Shown here piece after piece: positions 27,256-35,067 of a DNA stretch of 44,690 bases. The position numbers and the translations under genes were made by a program. The DNA is from Rhodocyclaceae bacterium (lineage in GTDB: Bacteria; Pseudomonadota; Gammaproteobacteria; Burkholderiales; Rhodocyclaceae). Where the stretch lies: positions 1 through 44,690 of the forward strand of contig JADFDU010000016.1 of assembly GCA_018262775.1 (NCBI GenBank), given 5' to 3'. The notes under the pieces were generated by a model, which saw nothing but the letters and a program-made list of their open reading frames with translations, was not told where the DNA came from and did not search any database. Numbering within the stretch: the stretch's first letter is position 1; each line of letters begins with the position of its first letter.

Positions 27256-27262
27256 TGCGGCA

Positions 27263-27291
27263 AAGTTACCCCCGCAGGCGGCGAATGTCAA
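27263..27291 (-). promoter_or_regulatory. Sigma-70 type promoter for metX
   Basis: A perfect -35 TTGACA (27291-27286, overlapping the ptsI stop) and a weaker -10 TAACTT (27268-27263) with a 17-nt spacer. The predicted transcript would begin near 27256, exactly where the aptamer starts. Confidence 0.65.
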
Positions 27292-29066
27292 TTCGCACCC
27301 GTACCCGCTCCGGGCGCCTGCGCGTGTTTCAATGGCATGGTTTCCACTGCATTCAACCGCTCCAGCTGCTGGCGCAGCTTCACCGGATCGTCCGTGGCGA
27401 GCAGGCGGGCAACCTTGCGTTTCAGGTCGGTGAGATTGCTGCGCAGCACTTCCTGCTTGACCTCGAGGATCTGCGCCGGGTGCATGGAGAACTGACGCAA
27501 CCCCATGCCCAGCAGCAGGCGCGTCAGCGCCGGATCGCCGGCCATTTCGCCGCAGACCCCCACCGGCAGGTCGGCACGCGCACCCGCCTGGATGGTGTGG
27601 GCGATCAGGCGCAGCACCGCCGGATGCAGCGGATCGTAAAGGTGGGCCACCGCCTCGTCCGTGCGGTCGATGGCGAGGGTGTACTGGATGAGGTCGTTGG
27701 TGCCAATCGAGAGAAAATCCAGCTTTTCCAGAAACACGCCCAGCGCCAGCGCAGCGGCGGGGATCTCGATCATGCCGCCGACCTCGGTGCACTCATCGAA
27801 TGGATGGCCGCTGCAACGCAACTGCTCCTTGGCCTGGGCCACCAGCGCCAGCGTCTGCATGATCTCGTGCGCGTGGGAGAGCATCGGTACGAGCATCTTC
27901 ACCCGCCCGTAGTGCGAAGCGCGCAGGAGGGCGCGCAACTGCGTGAGGAACAGCTGCGGCTCGGCCAGACAGAAGCGAATGGCGCGCCGGCCGAGCGCCG
28001 GGTTGGCCTCGGTACGCTCGACGCCGCGCAGGTTCTTGTCCGCGCCAAGGTCGAGGGTGCGGATGACGACGGGCCGACCGTCCATCGCCTCGGCGACGCT
28101 GCGATAGGCCTCGAACTGCTCCTCCTCACCGGGCACGCCGTCGCGGTTGAGGAAAAGGAATTCCGTGCGGAAGAGGCCGATGCCGGCCGCGTCGACCGCC
28201 CTGACCTGGGCGATGTCGCCCGGCAGCTCGATATTGGCAGCCAGCTCGATATCCAAGCCGTCGAGGGTGGTCGCGCGCGACTTCTTCAGACGCTTGAGCT
28301 TGCTGCGCTCCAGCTCCAGCGCACTGCGGCGCAGGCGGTATTCCTCCAGCACCTGCGCATCGGGATCGACAATGAGCACGCCGCGCGTGCCATCGACGAT
28401 GAGCATATCGTCCTCGCGGATGAGGTTGCGCGCGTGGTGCAGCCCGACCACCGCCGGGATCGCCAGGCTGCGCGCGACGATGGAGGTGTGCGAGGTGGCG
28501 CCGCCGAGGTCGGTGACGAAGCCGCCGATTTTCATCTGCTTGAACTGCAGCGTGTCGGCCGGCGACAGGTCGTGGGCGACGACGATGATCTGCTCGCCGC
28601 GTGCATGTTTCGGCGGGCGCCCGGGGTGGCCCATGAGGACCTTCAGCAGCCGCTCGACGACCTGCACGATGTCAGCCTTGCGTTCGCGCAGGTATTCGTC
28701 CTCGATTTTTTCGAACTGCTCGACGACCTGCTCCAGCTGCTGTACCAGCGCCCACTCGGCGTTGCAGCGCCGCTCGCGGATGAGCTGGCGCGTCGCCTCG
28801 ATCAGCAAGGGATCGGCCAGCAGCATGCGGTGCAGGTCGATGAAGGCCGTCAGTTCACTCGGCACGCTTGCCTCGGTGCCGGCCATGAGGGCGTCCAGTT
28901 CGGCCTGCACTTCGACCACGGCCTGCTCGAGGCGGGCGACCTCCTCGTCGATGAAGCGGTTGGGGAGAACGTAATGCTCGACCTCGAGCGTCGCGTGCGA
29001 CACCAGGTGCGCATGGCCGATGGCGATGCCATTGGAGACGGCCAGGCCATGCAGGGTAAAACTCAC
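27288..29066 (-). CDS. ptsI: PTS enzyme I (PEP-protein phosphotransferase)
   Basis: 592 aa enzyme that takes phosphate from PEP and passes it to HPr. The phosphorylated His193 lies in GGATSHTSIVAR; the PEP-binding barrel shows LFRTEFLFL, the signature MIEIPAAAL and the catalytic cysteine in GVCGEMAGD. It starts with GTG 29066 overlapping the HPr stop (GTGA). With EIIA and HPr but no EIIB/EIIC nearby, the chain is probably regulatory rather than sugar-transporting. The stop overlaps the metX -35 element. Confidence 0.96.
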   Translation of the reverse strand: MSFTLHGLAVSNGIAIGHAHLVSHATLEVEHYVLPNRFIDEEVARLEQAVVEVQAELDALMAGTEASVPSELTAFIDLHRMLLADPLLIEATRQLIRERRCNAEWALVQQLEQVVEQFEKIEDEYLRERKADIVQVVERLLKVLMGHPGRPPKHARGEQIIVVAHDLSPADTLQFKQMKIGGFVTDLGGATSHTSIVARSLAIPAVVGLHHARNLIREDDMLIVDGTRGVLIVDPDAQVLEEYRLRRSALELERSKLKRLKKSRATTLDGLDIELAANIELPGDIAQVRAVDAAGIGLFRTEFLFLNRDGVPGEEEQFEAYRSVAEAMDGRPVVIRTLDLGADKNLRGVERTEANPALGRRAIRFCLAEPQLFLTQLRALLRASHYGRVKMLVPMLSHAHEIMQTLALVAQAKEQLRCSGHPFDECTEVGGMIEIPAAALALGVFLEKLDFLSIGTNDLIQYTLAIDRTDEAVAHLYDPLHPAVLRLIAHTIQAGARADLPVGVCGEMAGDPALTRLLLGMGLRQFSMHPAQILEVKQEVLRSNLTDLKRKVARLLATDDPVKLRQQLERLNAVETMPLKHAQAPGAGTGAN

Positions 29067-29332
29067 TCCCCCTCTCCGAACTTGTCCGCGATCAGCTTCT
29101 GGATGGCCTGCAAAGCGGCATCGGCATCGACGCCCTCCGTGTCGATGATGACCTTGGCCCCCTTGCCGGCGGCCAGCATCATGACGCCCATGATGCTCTT
29201 GGCGTTGACGCGGCGGCCGTTGCGTTCGAGCCAGACCTCGCTGGAATACGCCGTCGCCGCCTGGGTGAGCTTCGCCGAGGCACGCGCGTGCAGCCCGAGC
29301 TTGTTGACGATTTCGACCTCAGCCCTGGGCAT
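29063..29332 (-). CDS. ptsH: PTS phosphocarrier HPr
   Basis: 89 aa. His15 in KLGLHARASAKLTQ takes phosphate from EI; Ser46 in NAKSIMGVMML is the site used by HPr kinase in organisms that have it. ATG 29332 lies inside the end of the EIIA gene (14-nt overlap), and its stop is coupled to ptsI. Confidence 0.96.
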   Translation of the reverse strand: MPRAEVEIVNKLGLHARASAKLTQAATAYSSEVWLERNGRRVNAKSIMGVMMLAAGKGAKVIIDTEGVDADAALQAIQKLIADKFGEGE

Positions 29333-29723
29333 CGCGCGCGCCCTTCATCAGCGTGACGCCGTCGCGGCCGCCCGAGACCGCCCGGGTCACCAGCGTCTCC
29401 ATGTCCTTTTCCCGATACGTCAGGGCACGCAGCAGCATCGGCAGATTGACGCCGGCCACGCCCTCGACACGTCCGGGCTGCAGCAGCTTCAGTGCGATAT
29501 TGCTCGGCGTGGCGCCGAAAATGTCGGTAAGCAGCAGCACGCCCTCCCCCGTGTCGATCAGCCTCATCATGTCCTGCGCCAGGGGGAATACGTCCAGGGG
29601 GTCGTCCTGGCTGGAGACGCCGAGCTGCACGATCTGCTGCGGACGCTTGTTCAGCACGTGACAGGCGCACTGGACGAGCGACTCGCCCAGACTGCCGTGG
29701 GTGATGAGAAAAATTCCGATCAT
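29319..29723 (-). CDS. PTS EIIA component, mannose family
   Basis: 134 aa soluble EIIA(Man)-type protein. The phospho-accepting His9 is in IFLITHGSLGESLV; LTDIFGATPSNIAL is the family signature. In betaproteobacteria this protein forms a short regulatory phosphorelay with EI and HPr and has no cognate permease. A hydrophobic start and a 54-nt gap separate it from the small ORF upstream. Output partners are not visible in this window. Confidence 0.93.
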   Translation of the reverse strand: MIGIFLITHGSLGESLVQCACHVLNKRPQQIVQLGVSSQDDPLDVFPLAQDMMRLIDTGEGVLLLTDIFGATPSNIALKLLQPGRVEGVAGVNLPMLLRALTYREKDMETLVTRAVSGGRDGVTLMKGARDAQG

Positions 29724-29777
29724 GTGTGTGCGCCGATATCCGCTTCGATTGTAACCGAAGCGGCGCGCCGGAAAATG

Positions 29778-29957
29778 TCAGAAGAGAAAGGCGAAAGTCA
29801 GTCCCGCCAGCACGGCGAGCAGGAGGGTCAGGCGCAGCGCCAGCCGGGCATTCCCCGCTTCCTGCGCCCGCTCGGCATCGACCATGCGCCGCAGGCGGCG
29901 CAGCGTATCCAGGCCGACGCGCCGGCGCACCATGCGATCCACGTATTCGTCCTTCAC
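29778..29957 (-). CDS. 59-codon ORF with C-terminal membrane helix
   Basis: Small unannotated-looking gene. GTG 29957 overlaps the apbE stop as GTGA, the same coupling seen repeatedly in this chromosome. The product begins with about 40 charged, Arg-rich residues (DRMVRRRVGLDTLRRLRRM) and ends in one hydrophobic helix LTLLLAVLAGLTFAFLF at the very C-terminus, so it would be tail-anchored in the inner membrane. An AAAGTCAGTCCC motif lies in the membrane-helix codons. No family recognised. Supporting evidence is position, codon pattern and hydropathy; there is no obvious Shine-Dalgarno sequence beyond coupling. Confidence 0.6.
   Translation of the reverse strand: MKDEYVDRMVRRRVGLDTLRRLRRMVDAERAQEAGNARLALRLTLLLAVLAGLTFAFLF
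29794..29805 (+). repeat. AAAGTCAGTCCC motif in the small ORF
   Basis: Exact 12-mer copy of the over-represented motif, here in the codons of the C-terminal membrane helix of the 59-codon ORF. Confidence 0.75.
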
Positions 29958-31036
29958 GGCAGACTCATGACCCTCATGTCCGATGCCAGCATTGTAAGAC
30001 GCGCTTGAAACGCCGCCGTGACGTGCATCACGCCGCCACTGTCGATGCGCAACGCATGCTCCACGTCAAGGCGCCGCGCCAGATCGCGCCATTCCTTGTC
30101 GCCGGCGATGAACAGGGGCTTGCTGGCGGCGTCCGAGAGGGCGCCGGCATGCTCGCGCGGCGTGACCAGCACGGTGACCGCCTGCGCGCCTTCCGCCGGG
30201 CGGCCGTTGCGCGGGTCGAGCAGGTGGCAATAGCGACGGCCATCCAGTTCGAAGTAGCGCTGGTAGTCGCCGGACGTGCCGACCGCCTCGCCGTCGCGCA
30301 ACTCCAGCGTCGCCAGCGGTGCGGCGGCGCGCGGGTGCTGGATGCCGATGCGCCAGGGCTGGCCGCCCTTGCTGCCCAGCGCCATGACGTTGCCGCCGAT
30401 GTTGATCAGGGCGTTCTTCACGCCCTGACTACGCAGAATGGTCGCCGCCCGATCCAGCGCGTAGCCCTTGGCATAGCCGCCGAGATCGAACTGCACGGCA
30501 CGATTCGCACTCGTCACGCGGTTGCCCTCGAAGGTAAGGTCGCTCATGCGCGGCTGCGCCTTCACGACCGCCTCGAGTGCGGCCTCATCCGGCAGCCGCG
30601 GCTTGAATTCATCCGCATGGAAACCCCACAGCCCCACCAGCCGGCCGATGGCAGGATTGAAGAGCTGATCGGAACGCGCCGCAATAGCGGCGACATCACG
30701 GAGGATGAAAGTCAGTTCCGGCGAGACGGCGATGTCCTGTTCGCCGCGGGCGATTGCTTCGTTGAGCGCTGTCAGTTCCGAGGGCTGCCAGGCATGCAGC
30801 ATTCGATGCAGGCGGTCGAACTCGGCGAGCACGGCGGCCAGTGCCTGCTGCGACTTCTCCGGCGGCTCGCCCCACACCGAGACCTCGACGCGGGTGCCGA
30901 AGACGAAGGCTTCGCGCTGGTAAATCTGCGGCGCCTTGGTGCAGCCGGCAAGAATGACCATCAACCACAGAGACACGGAGACACGGAGACATCCTGAGAC
31001 AGATTGCCGTGCCCACGTGTTGCTACGCACTGTCAT
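29954..31036 (-). CDS. apbE: FAD:protein FMN transferase (ApbE)
   Basis: 360 aa lipoprotein that attaches FMN to threonine residues of exported or membrane flavoproteins such as RnfG/NqrC. The lipobox ILAGC puts the lipidated Cys at residue 32. The ApbE pattern is DLGGYAKGYALDRA, GGNVMALGSKGGQPW, AVGTSGDYQRYFELDG and the C-terminal metal-binding region TVLVTPREHAGALSDAASKPLF. I chose ATG 31036; it overlaps gshB by 14 nt. The signal-peptide codons (residues about 15-25) coincide with a short tandem repeat (30964-30994) found widely in other genomes as an intergenic element. Confidence 0.93.
   Translation of the reverse strand: MTVRSNTWARQSVSGCLRVSVSLWLMVILAGCTKAPQIYQREAFVFGTRVEVSVWGEPPEKSQQALAAVLAEFDRLHRMLHAWQPSELTALNEAIARGEQDIAVSPELTFILRDVAAIAARSDQLFNPAIGRLVGLWGFHADEFKPRLPDEAALEAVVKAQPRMSDLTFEGNRVTSANRAVQFDLGGYAKGYALDRAATILRSQGVKNALINIGGNVMALGSKGGQPWRIGIQHPRAAAPLATLELRDGEAVGTSGDYQRYFELDGRRYCHLLDPRNGRPAEGAQAVTVLVTPREHAGALSDAASKPLFIAGDKEWRDLARRLDVEHALRIDSGGVMHVTAAFQARLTMLASDMRVMSLP
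30964..30994. repeat. ACAGAGACACGG-type repeat inside the apbE signal peptide
   Basis: Two exact AGACACGG units and a partial third (30971-30994), preceded by ACCACAG. Spurious ORFs containing NHRDTETR are produced by this repeat in many bacterial genomes. Here it supplies part of the hydrophobic signal peptide on the minus strand. Confidence 0.6.
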
Positions 31037-31973
31037 GCACAACCTTTTCCAGCGCGTCCATGAACAGGCCCGCCACGTTGAAACCCGTCTGCTCGGCAAT
31101 CTCGACGAAGCAGGTCGGGCTGGTGACGTTGATTTCCGTCAGGCAGTCGCCGATGACGTCGATGCCGGTCAGCAGCAGGCCGCGCGCATGGAGGATCGGC
31201 GCGAGGAATTCGGCGATCTCGCGGTCGCGCAAAGTCAGCGACTGCGCCACGCCGGTGCCGCCGGTGGCGAGGTTGCCGCGCGTCTCGCCCGCCTTGGGAA
31301 TGCGCGCCAGGGCAAACGGCACGACCGCGCCGCCGATCAGCGAAATGCGCTTGTCGCCCTGGGCGATGGCCGGCAGGAAGCGTTGCGCCATGATGGTTCG
31401 CGTGCCCTCTTCGGTGAGCGTCTCGACGATGACGTTGCGGTTGGGGTCGTCGCGCCGCACACGGAAGATGCGGCTGCCGCCCATGCCGTCGAGGGGCTTG
31501 AGGATGGTATCGCCGACGTCCTCGATGAAAGCCTGCAGCACCTCCGGCGCGCGCGCCACCTCGGTTTCCGGGATGAACTGCGGAAATTCCAGGATGGCGA
31601 GCTTTTCCGACGTGTCGCGCACGGCGCGCGGGTCGTTGAAGACGCGCACGCCGTCGGCCCGCGCCCGCTCCAGCAGCCAGGTGGCGGCGACGTATTCCAT
31701 GTCGAAGGGCGGATCCTGGCGCATCAGCACGGCATCGAAGCCGGCCAGCGGCAGGTCGGTCGGCGCCTGCGCCGTGAACCAGTCGTGGTCGTCGTCACGC
31801 ACGGCCAGGCGTGCAGCCGCCGCATGCACGGCGCCGCCGCGCCAGGCGAGCGCCGGGCGCATGATCGCCCACACCTCATGGCCACGCCGCTGCGCCTCGC
31901 GCATCATGGCGACGCTCGAGTCTTTGTAGGCCTTGAGGTGGTCGAGCGGATCGAGGACGAAAGCGAGTTTCAC
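31023..31973 (-). CDS. gshB: Glutathione synthetase
   Basis: 316 aa ATP-grasp enzyme joining gamma-Glu-Cys and Gly. The N-terminal MKLAFVLDPLDHLKAYKDSS, the substrate loop RQDPPFDMEY, the glycine-rich lid LKPLDGMGGSRIFRV and ETRGNLATGGTGVA, and the metal site DVIGDCLTEINVTSP are all standard. The start is GTG 31973. It lies downstream of gshA with one unknown secreted-protein gene between, and overlaps apbE by 14 nt. Confidence 0.97.
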   Translation of the reverse strand: MKLAFVLDPLDHLKAYKDSSVAMMREAQRRGHEVWAIMRPALAWRGGAVHAAAARLAVRDDDHDWFTAQAPTDLPLAGFDAVLMRQDPPFDMEYVAATWLLERARADGVRVFNDPRAVRDTSEKLAILEFPQFIPETEVARAPEVLQAFIEDVGDTILKPLDGMGGSRIFRVRRDDPNRNVIVETLTEEGTRTIMAQRFLPAIAQGDKRISLIGGAVVPFALARIPKAGETRGNLATGGTGVAQSLTLRDREIAEFLAPILHARGLLLTGIDVIGDCLTEINVTSPTCFVEIAEQTGFNVAGLFMDALEKVVHDSA

Positions 31974-31980
31974 CGCGCCA

Positions 31981-32445
31981 TTATCGCGGAAAAGCGCCGG
32001 CCCCGCGCGGGGCCGGGAACTTCAGTGTTTCATCATGCCGCCTGCACCACCATTGCCACCAAGACCACCTATCCACCCAGCCACCCGCGCCACCCGCGCC
32101 ACCCATGCCACCCGATGCGCCCTGAAGTCCGCCTGCCGAGCCGATGCCCGGCGACTGAACGGCAGGCAGGTTGCTACCACCAAAAACCGGATCGGGCGGA
32201 TTGCCCATGCCTTGTCCTTGTTTCTGCACGGCAGGCAGCAGCTTGTTCTTGCCCACCGCGCTTCCCGGATCGGGCGGTTCAACCGCCGGCAGCAATTCGG
32301 TATCGCCTCTCATGTCCGGCGAGCCGGGAGGCATCTGCACCGCCGGTAGCAGAGCGGTGTTGCCGCCCTGCCCGCCGGGCGGAGCGGCGAGCGTCGGCCC
32401 GGCGAACAGGGCGGCAAGAACAAAGGGGGCAAGGACGGCGCGCAT
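31981..32445 (-). CDS. Secreted LPAV-repeat, Gly-rich protein, probable frameshift at 3' end
   Basis: Up to 154 aa in one frame. A signal peptide (MRAVLAPFVLAALFAGPTLA) is followed by four copies of a LPAV(Q/E) unit (LLPAVQMPPG, LLPAVEPPDPG, LLPAVQKQGQG, LPAVQSPGIG) about 18-24 residues apart, then GGMGGAGGAGG. After that this frame becomes WVDRWSWWQWWCRR, unlike the rest, while the neighbouring frame continues as GGLGGNGGAGGMMKH and stops at 32022. A one-base indel near 32078-32086, in a GGTGGC-type tract, would restore a Gly-rich end. Family unknown. It is between gshA and gshB but has no known glutathione role. Confidence 0.6.
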   Translation of the reverse strand: MRAVLAPFVLAALFAGPTLAAPPGGQGGNTALLPAVQMPPGSPDMRGDTELLPAVEPPDPGSAVGKNKLLPAVQKQGQGMGNPPDPVFGGSNLPAVQSPGIGSAGGLQGASGGMGGAGGAGGWVDRWSWWQWWCRRHDETLKFPAPRGAGAFPR

Positions 32446-32517
32446 GGGGTCTTCCGATCATGGAAATGGAGTCTAACCTTAGACCATGGCGGCCCACACC
32501 ACAAGGATATGCAGCGC

Positions 32518-33807
32518 TTAGGCCACTTCCAGCGGCGGGGCGGTGAGTTCCAGTTCGACGGCGGCGGCCAGCAGGGCCAGGCGCGCCACCACGCCGTAGG
32601 CGAAAAAGCGGTTGGGGGCATCATCGGGTGCGCCTTCGGGATCGGGCAGGCTGCAGCCGTAGTCGAAGGCCAGCGGCTGGAAGCGCATGCCGGGTGCGTT
32701 GAGGTTTTCGTCACGGCCGCGCTCGGTATTGACGCGGTAGAAGCCGCCGACGACATAGCGGTCGATCATGTACACCACCGGCTCGGCGGTATGGTTCTCG
32801 ATCGTCTCGTGGGTGTGCACGCCCTCCTGGATGATGACCTCGGTAAACGGCAAGCCCTCCTTGCCCACCGCCATCTTGTTGCGCTGCTTGCGGTTCAGCC
32901 CGCGCACGTCGGCAGCATCGCGCACCGTCATGATGCCCATGCCGTAGGTGCCGGCATCCGCTTTGACGATGACGAAGGGCTGCTCCTTCACGCCGTATTG
33001 CGCGTACTTCGCCTTGACGCGGGTGAGCACTGCATCGACGTTGGTGGCGAGGCACTCCTCACCCTCACGCTCGTGAAAATTGACCTTGCCGCACACCGCG
33101 AAATCCGGATTGATGAGCCACGGATCGATGCCCAGCGCCTGGGCGAACTCGCCCGCCACGCGGTCGTAGGCGGCGAAGTGGCGGGACTTGCGGCGCACGT
33201 GCCAGCCAGCATGCAGCGGCGGTATGAGCGTTTGCTCGTGCAGGTCACGCAGGATGTCCGGCACGCCGCCGGACAAATCGTTGTTGAGGAGGATGGCGCA
33301 GGGGTCGAAGTCGTCCAGGCCGAGGCGGCCATTGAGCCGCTTGAGGGGCTCGAGCAACAGCGTCTGTCCGTCCGCCAGCGCTAGCGGTGTCGGCGCCTGG
33401 ATGTCCGGAATGAGCGTGCCGATGCGCACGTTGAGTCCGGTGCGGGTGAGGACCGTCGCCAGGGTGGCGACGTTCATCAGGTAGAACTGGTTGCGCGTGT
33501 GGCTCTCCGGGATGAGCAGCAGATTCTTCGCCTCGGGGCAAATTTTCTCGATGGCCGTCATCGCCGCCTGCACGCACAGCGGCAGGAAGGCAGAATTGAG
33601 GTTGTTGAAGCCGCCCGGAAAGAGGTTGGTGTCCACCGGCGCCAGTTTGAAGCCGGCATTGCGCAGGTCGACCGAGCAGTAAAACGGCGGCGTGTGCTCC
33701 TGCCACTGGGCGCGGAACCATTGCTCGATGGCCGTGGCACGGTCGAGGAAGGTCCGCTCAAGTTCGAGCAGCGGGCCGGTGAGGGCGGTCGTCAGTCGTG
33801 GAACCAT
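32518..33807 (-). CDS. gshA: Glutamate-cysteine ligase (proteobacterial GshA, PF08886 type)
   Basis: 429 aa first enzyme of glutathione synthesis, of the type found in betaproteobacteria rather than the E. coli GshA fold. Recognisable segments: CSVDLRNAGFKLAPVDTNLF, FPGGFNNLN, LIPESHTRNQFYL, VIVKADAGTYGMGIMTV and EGVHTHETIENHTAEPVVYM. I chose ATG 33807 (MVPRLTTALTG); the longer open frame overlaps the methyltransferase gene. Only 7 nt separate it from that gene's stop and no good Shine-Dalgarno sequence is present, so translation may be coupled. Confidence 0.93.
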   Translation of the reverse strand: MVPRLTTALTGPLLELERTFLDRATAIEQWFRAQWQEHTPPFYCSVDLRNAGFKLAPVDTNLFPGGFNNLNSAFLPLCVQAAMTAIEKICPEAKNLLLIPESHTRNQFYLMNVATLATVLTRTGLNVRIGTLIPDIQAPTPLALADGQTLLLEPLKRLNGRLGLDDFDPCAILLNNDLSGGVPDILRDLHEQTLIPPLHAGWHVRRKSRHFAAYDRVAGEFAQALGIDPWLINPDFAVCGKVNFHEREGEECLATNVDAVLTRVKAKYAQYGVKEQPFVIVKADAGTYGMGIMTVRDAADVRGLNRKQRNKMAVGKEGLPFTEVIIQEGVHTHETIENHTAEPVVYMIDRYVVGGFYRVNTERGRDENLNAPGMRFQPLAFDYGCSLPDPEGAPDDAPNRFFAYGVVARLALLAAAVELELTAPPLEVA

Positions 33808-33814
33808 GGCGCGT

Positions 33815-35011
33815 TTATAACAGAGGTCGCGCCGCGTAGGGCGCAAAATGCTCGGGCAGCAAGGCCAGCGCCAGACTGCGCTGGGCGAAGAGGAAGCGGC
33901 CGTCGCAGACAAAGCCCAGTTCGCCCCAGTCGACCTCGTTGAGCAGCGCCGTCAGGCGCTTCAGGTCGGCATCCCCCAAGGGGACTTCCTTCTGGGCGTC
34001 GCGGCGGTGAGGAAACAGCGCCAGCACGGCGCCGTCGTAATTGCGGCAATCGTTAAGGAAAAAGGGCTGCGGATTGCGCGTCTTCTGATTGACGTAGATG
34101 CGCGGCGCATCAGACACGTGGTGGCGGCGCCCCCACTTCCACCAGTTCGTCTCGTCGAACTTCGTCACGCGCCGCGCCAGCAGCCGTTCCTTGAACGGCT
34201 CGAGATAGGCGATCGGCCCCTCGCGGTCGAGATAAATCATGCGCCGCAGCTCGCCGCTTTGTGCCGTCTTCGAGCAAACGAAATCGGCGTTGCCCAGTTC
34301 GGCATGGGCGAAGATCGCGTCGGCGCCGGAGACCGCGCCGACCTTCACCGCGAAGACGCTGGCCAGCGGCACGCTGTAGATGCCGCGCGTGAGCAGGATC
34401 TGTCCGCCGGACAGCACCATGCGCCGTCCGTCGCGCAGGCGCCGCGACATGTCGCCCTTTTCGAAACGCCAGATGGTGCAGTTGGGCACGACGCCGTCGA
34501 AGATGCGCGCATCGCCCAGCTCCTGAAAATCCGTCAGCGTGCCCTGGTCGTGGAGCCAGGTGTTGAGGCGTGCGCTGCCGGTGGCCTTGAGGAAATCGCG
34601 CGGCGTGATGAAGATCAGCTCGCCGCCCGGTTTGAGGTGGCGCACGCACTTCTCGATGAAGTGCAGGTACAGATTGCTATGGCCATTGAGCAGGTGTGAA
34701 TGCAGACGCTGGCGCGTGCCGGGCTGGATGTCGCGCGCCCTGACGTAAGGCGGATTGCCGATGATGGTGTCGAATCCCTCTTTTTCCGGGTAGGCGAAGA
34801 AGTCCAGATTAAGCGCGTCCGCCGGGCAATGCCGCGCATCCAGCTCGACGGCGACGGCACCGGGCAGCCGCGAAGAGAAGGCGCCGTCGCCGCAGGCCGG
34901 TTCCAGCACGCGCCCGCGGTTGCGGCGCAGCGCCAGCATGGCGTCAACGACGGCCGGCGGCGTGAACACCTGGCCGTGACGGAGAATATCGCGCGCTTCG
35001 CCTTCGCTCAT
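33815..35011 (-). CDS. Adenine-N6 DNA methyltransferase (Eco57I/TaqI-like)
   Basis: 398 aa. The gamma-class N6-adenine methylase layout is clear: motif X GQVFTPPAVVDAML (residues 13-26), motif I VLEPACGDGAF (35-45) and catalytic motif IV NPPY (86-89), then a C-terminal half of about 200 aa that would recognise the target. The start ATG 35011 avoids a non-conserved extension. No restriction gene or specificity subunit is adjacent; the neighbours are gshA (7 nt downstream) and a divergent acyltransferase. It therefore looks like a solitary methylase at the head of the gsh operon. RNA or protein as target is less likely but not excluded. Confidence 0.82.
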   Translation of the reverse strand: MSEGEARDILRHGQVFTPPAVVDAMLALRRNRGRVLEPACGDGAFSSRLPGAVAVELDARHCPADALNLDFFAYPEKEGFDTIIGNPPYVRARDIQPGTRQRLHSHLLNGHSNLYLHFIEKCVRHLKPGGELIFITPRDFLKATGSARLNTWLHDQGTLTDFQELGDARIFDGVVPNCTIWRFEKGDMSRRLRDGRRMVLSGGQILLTRGIYSVPLASVFAVKVGAVSGADAIFAHAELGNADFVCSKTAQSGELRRMIYLDREGPIAYLEPFKERLLARRVTKFDETNWWKWGRRHHVSDAPRIYVNQKTRNPQPFFLNDCRNYDGAVLALFPHRRDAQKEVPLGDADLKRLTALLNEVDWGELGFVCDGRFLFAQRSLALALLPEHFAPYAARPLL

Positions 35012-35067
35012 GGACTCTTCAGTAGAATTGCACGCGGCGCGGGAGGGCGCCGGGAACCGGAATAAGG

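Noticed and set aside
27189..30008. 939-codon plus-strand frame opposite ptsI, ptsH and EIIA
   Set aside because: Shadow of three well-identified PTS genes; contains the typical repetitive Leu/Arg/Gln composition of shadow frames.
30936..30997. Plus-strand peptide containing NHRDTETRRH as part of a gene
   Set aside because: Known artefact of a widespread ACAGAGACACGG-type repeat; the real gene here is apbE on the other strand.
33815..35011. Restriction-modification or defence island
   Set aside because: Only a methylase is present; flanking genes are housekeeping and no nuclease or specificity gene is visible.
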